From positions 1-47,905 of the forward strand of contig NZ_JAFMOS010000640.1 in the NCBI RefSeq assembly GCF_019049755.1: a stretch of DNA of 47,905 bases. The letters are read 5' to 3'. Below, in pieces: positions 45,022-47,905 of the stretch. The notes beneath the pieces are model-generated. The model saw only the letters and a list, made by a program, of their open reading frames with translations. It was not told where the DNA came from and ran no database searches. Position 1 is the first letter of the stretch. Each line of letters begins with the position of its first letter. Made by a program: the position numbers and the translations under genes. This stretch comes from Rahnella perminowiae. GTDB lineage: Bacteria; Pseudomonadota; Gammaproteobacteria; Enterobacterales; Enterobacteriaceae.

Positions 45022-47760
45022 TCAAGCTTTCTGGCGAATGAAGCGGTTAACCAGCCATTTCTCGATTTCGACAATCACGAAGATCATCGCGCCAACTACC
45101 AGCGTGATGCCCCAGAATTTCAGCGGCATCGGTACGGTGCCGAACAGCTGGTTCATGACCGGCAGATAAATCAGCGCCAGTTGCAGGAGCAGCAGGACAG
45201 CGGAAACTACCCACAAGCCTTTATTAACAAACACTTCACGCGTCAGCGGGAAACGATCCATCACGCGGCAGTTAAACATATACACCCACTGCGCGGTGAC
45301 CAGTGTCTGCAGCAGTACGGTGCGGATCAAATCGCTGCTGTAACCGCGCGGTTGCATCCAGGCTTCCAGCACGAACGCACTGCAGGCAATCAGAATGCCC
45401 ACGAAGGCAATACGCCAGACAGCATGCAGATCGAGTACGTGCTGACCCGGTGCGCGCGGGCGGCGGGTCATCATGCCTTTCTCGCCTGGCTCAAAGGCCA
45501 GACCGAAGGACAGCGTGGTCGATGTTGCCATGTTCATCCATAAGATCTGAACCGGCGTCAGCGGAATGACCGCACCGGCCAGAATCGCCAGGATAATCAG
45601 CAGCCCCTGCGCGAGGTTGGTCGGCAGGATAAACAGAATGGTTTTCTTCAGGTTGTCGTAAACGCGACGACCTTCTCTGACGGCGCTGGCGATGGTCGCG
45701 AAGTTATCATCGGTCAGTACCATATCAGCGGCTTCTTTGGTCACTTCGGTGCCTTTAATGCCCATGGCAATGCCGACGTCAGCCTGTTTCAGCGCGGGTG
45801 CATCGTTGACCCCGTCGCCGGTCATGCCGACGACTTCGCCGCTATCCTGTAATGCCTTGACCAGGCGTAATTTATGCTCAGGGCTGGTACGGGCGAAAAT
45901 ATCGTACTGGCTGGCGGCCACAGCCAGTTCAGCATCGTCCATATGTTCGAGCTGGTAACCGGTGATCGCGTCTGCGCTGTTGCCGATCCCCAGTATTTTG
46001 CCAATTGCCATCGCGGTTTCCTGGTGGTCACCGGTGATCATCTTCACGCGGATCCCGGCCTGCTGACACTGAGCAATCGCGTCAATCGCTTCAGGGCGCG
46101 GCGGATCCATCATGCCGGCGATACCGGCAAAAATCAGGCCCTGTTGCAAATGACTGTGGTTCAGGTCGCCGTCGATTTCCGGCTCATCTTTCAGTGCCGC
46201 AGCAACCATACGCAGGCCCTGGCGGGCGTAGCGCGCCATCTCTTCTTCCCAGTATTCGCGGCGGAAAGGCTGCACGCCGTTTTCGGTCAGTTCAAGCGAG
46301 GCTAAGGAGAACAGAACATCCGGTGCGCAGGTCACAAACAACCGGGTTTTGCCATTGATACGTTGCAGGGTGGACATGTATTTATGTTTAGAATCGAACG
46401 GAATTTTATCCAGTGGTTCGACTTTACCGGTATTCAGGTTTGATTTAGCCGCCAGCACTTTCAGTGCGCCGGACGTCGGGCCGCCGGTTATGCCCCAGTG
46501 GCCTTTATCGTCCTGCAGTAATTGGCTGTCATTACATAAATCTACCGCGGTGATGAAAGTGTTAAGTACAGGTGTATTGATAACATCGATCTGCTTGCGG
46601 CTTTGCGTGTCAGTAATCCGGCCTTTAGGCTGATAGCTTTCGCCTTCTACCTGATAAGCGCGGTCTGCCAGAATGACGGCTTTCACGGTCATTTCATTCA
46701 TGGTCAGCGTGCCGGTTTTATCCGAGCAAATTACTGTCATAGAACCGAGTGTTTCGACCGTTGGCAGCTTACGGATAATGGCGTGATTACGTGCCATCGT
46801 TTGCACACCGAGAGAAAGGATGATGGAAATGATGGCCGGTAAACCTTCCGGCACGGAGGCCACGGCCAGGCTAATCAGCGACAGCAACAGTTCGCCCAGC
46901 GGCATGTCGCGCAGAATGAAGGCGAAAATAAACAGGAATGCCATCATCAGCAAAATCAGGGCGAAAATGCCTTTGCCCAGTTTGTCGATTTGCTGCAGCA
47001 GCGGGGTGCGCTGTGGCGTGATCGATGACATCATTTGGTTGATGTGACCCAGTTCTGTGTCTTTACCGGTGGCACAGACCACACCGGTTGCGGTACCGCC
47101 ACTGATCATGGTGCCGGAGAACAACAGGTTATGGCGGTCGCCGATCATGACTTCATCGTCAATGACCTGTGCGTTTTTGACCACTACAGTGGATTCGCCC
47201 GTCAGAATGGCTTCTTCGACCTGCAGGTTATGCGCACTGATGATACGCAAGTCCGCCGGGATCTTGTCACCGGGGCGCAACTGTACGATATCGCCAGGCA
47301 CCAGTTGATCAGCGTTGATGGTTTGTATCTGGCCGTCACGCATGACAACTGCCTGACTTGACAGCATATTCTGAATGCTTTTCAGGGATTTTTCAGCGCT
47401 GTTTTCCTGCAAAAAACCAATCAGCGCATTGATGACGGCTACGCCCAGAATGACCAGCGTATCGACCCAGTGCCCCATGGCACCTGTCACAATAGCCGCC
47501 GCAAGCAGGATATAAATCAGGACATCATTGAAGTGCGCCAGAAAACGCATCAGGGCGCTTTTAGCCGCTTTTTCCGGCAGGGCATTGGGGCCGTACTCTT
47601 TCAGGCGTTCGCTGGCATCATGCCGGGTCAGGCCATTCTCGCCGGTTCCCAGACGCTGCATGGCGTCGTTACCACTAATCTGATACCAGTTTGTGTTTTC
47701 CGTCGCGGCAGAAGAAGAAGGGCTGGCATTAGTTTTTACTGATGAAGTTGAGTAAGTCAT
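45022..47760 (-). CDS. P2-type (SERCA-like) cation-transporting ATPase
   Basis: Large inner-membrane P-type ATPase of 912 residues. Motifs in order are the actuator-domain TGES (T187), PEGLP in M4 (E305), the phosphorylation site DKTGTLT (D347), and the ATP-binding KMITGDH and [13 protein letters not shown] hinge. The domain order is M1-M2, A domain, M3-M4, P/N domains, M5-M10, with the C-terminal hydrophobic half typical of the P2 group. Comparing M5/M6 with SERCA, N715 and N743 keep the residues for N768 and N796. Q718 stands where E771 would be and S747 where D800 would be. The transported ion is therefore uncertain; calcium is a guess. A Ser/Thr-rich N-terminus (SSSAAT) precedes M1. GGAAAAG lies upstream of the ATG. 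No regulator or partner gene is adjacent. Confidence 0.88.
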   Translation of the reverse strand: MTYSTSSVKTNASPSSSAATENTNWYQISGNDAMQRLGTGENGLTRHDASERLKEYGPNALPEKAAKSALMRFLAHFNDVLIYILLAAAIVTGAMGHWVDTLVILGVAVINALIGFLQENSAEKSLKSIQNMLSSQAVVMRDGQIQTINADQLVPGDIVQLRPGDKIPADLRIISAHNLQVEEAILTGESTVVVKNAQVIDDEVMIGDRHNLLFSGTMISGGTATGVVCATGKDTELGHINQMMSSITPQRTPLLQQIDKLGKGIFALILLMMAFLFIFAFILRDMPLGELLLSLISLAVASVPEGLPAIISIILSLGVQTMARNHAIIRKLPTVETLGSMTVICSDKTGTLTMNEMTVKAVILADRAYQVEGESYQPKGRITDTQSRKQIDVINTPVLNTFITAVDLCNDSQLLQDDKGHWGITGGPTSGALKVLAAKSNLNTGKVEPLDKIPFDSKHKYMSTLQRINGKTRLFVTCAPDVLFSLASLELTENGVQPFRREYWEEEMARYARQGLRMVAAALKDEPEIDGDLNHSHLQQGLIFAGIAGMMDPPRPEAIDAIAQCQQAGIRVKMITGDHQETAMAIGKILGIGNSADAITGYQLEHMDDAELAVAASQYDIFARTSPEHKLRLVKALQDSGEVVGMTGDGVNDAPALKQADVGIAMGIKGTEVTKEAADMVLTDDNFATIASAVREGRRVYDNLKKTILFILPTNLAQGLLIILAILAGAVIPLTPVQILWMNMATSTTLSFGLAFEPGEKGMMTRRPRAPGQHVLDLHAVWRIAFVGILIACSAFVLEAWMQPRGYSSDLIRTVLLQTLVTAQWVYMFNCRVMDRFPLTREVFVNKGLWVVSAVLLLLQLALIYLPVMNQLFGTVPMPLKFWGITLVVGAMIFVIVEIEKWLVNRFIRQKA

Positions 47761-47905
47761 TTACTTTTCCATAAGCGATGAGCTGAGCCGCTATTCATAT
47801 TTCACTTTCATAAGAAGAAATAGCGAATATCAAAAAATCAATTTTACATAGGGTGCGATCATAATTAATTATCTCCGGATAAATTTGATCTGAGCCAATA
47901 AATAG
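47761..47905. promoter_or_regulatory. Upstream region of the ATPase gene (window edge)
   Basis: About 145 bp, AT-rich, running to the end of the window. It should carry the ATPase promoter on the minus strand. It is cut off before any upstream gene, and no -10/-35 pair was fixed. Confidence 0.3.

Overview
The window is about 48 kb of ordinary, densely coding enterobacterial chromosome with roughly balanced base composition. From residue 19779 onward the gene order is close to the E. coli K-12 segment around leuQPV-rsmC-holD-rimI-prfC-osmY-ytjA-yjjU-yjjV-deoCABD-ytjB-serB-radA-nadR-ettA, as I remember it. The first 19 kb (serine, dihydroxyacetone and rhamnose catabolism), the rcsA position and the intergenic palindromes differ from E. 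coli. This suggests a non-coliform member of the Enterobacterales, probably Yersiniaceae of the Rahnella/Serratia type. The genus is an inference.

Layout. (1) 1-4830: sdaC-sdaB (L-serine uptake and deamination) and a single-gene ATP-dependent dihydroxyacetone kinase. (2) 4848-8926: a SulP anion transporter on the minus strand, divergent from the radical SAM protein YgiQ. (3) 8901-17582: the L-rhamnose system. It holds rhaM, an iron-type alcohol dehydrogenase, rhaD, rhaA and rhaB on the minus strand, the activators rhaS and rhaR on the plus strand, and the transporter rhaT on the minus strand. The two catabolic promoters (rhaB and rhaT) carry matching RhaS operators, CRP sites and -10 boxes at identical spacing. 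(4) 17986-19666: a membrane GGDEF diguanylate cyclase and a small membrane protein (yjjZ type) behind a Fur box. (5) 19779-20212: three tandem tRNA-Leu(CAG) genes with a stable-RNA type promoter. (6) 20309-22364: a LysR regulator divergent from an aldo/keto reductase. (7) 22369-30012: rsmC, holD-rimI, prfC, osmY, ytjA, yjjU-yjjV. (8) 30013-34925: the deoCABD nucleoside operon with readable DeoR, CytR and CRP sites. (9) 34960-39945: a short relic that may be yjjJ, then ytjB, serB, radA and nadR, with two copies of a 123-bp palindromic repeat flanking serB. (10) 40064-47760: an oxidoreductase divergent from a second LysR regulator, then ettA, rcsA and a large P2-type cation ATPase.

How the genes work together. 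Rhamnose is imported by RhaT, epimerised by RhaM, isomerised by RhaA, phosphorylated by RhaB and cleaved by RhaD to dihydroxyacetone phosphate and L-lactaldehyde. The adjacent dehydrogenase probably reduces the lactaldehyde. DeoC, DeoA, DeoB and DeoD degrade nucleosides. SerB makes L-serine while SdaC/SdaB consume it.

I found no CRISPR array, prophage, insertion sequence, transposase or unknown multi-gene defence-like cluster. The most informative signals are regulatory (matched Rha promoters, a compact deo control region, a Fur box), the 123-bp repeats, two gene relics, and a P-type ATPase with altered ion-site residues. All homology statements come from reading the sequences and recalling families; no database search was run.
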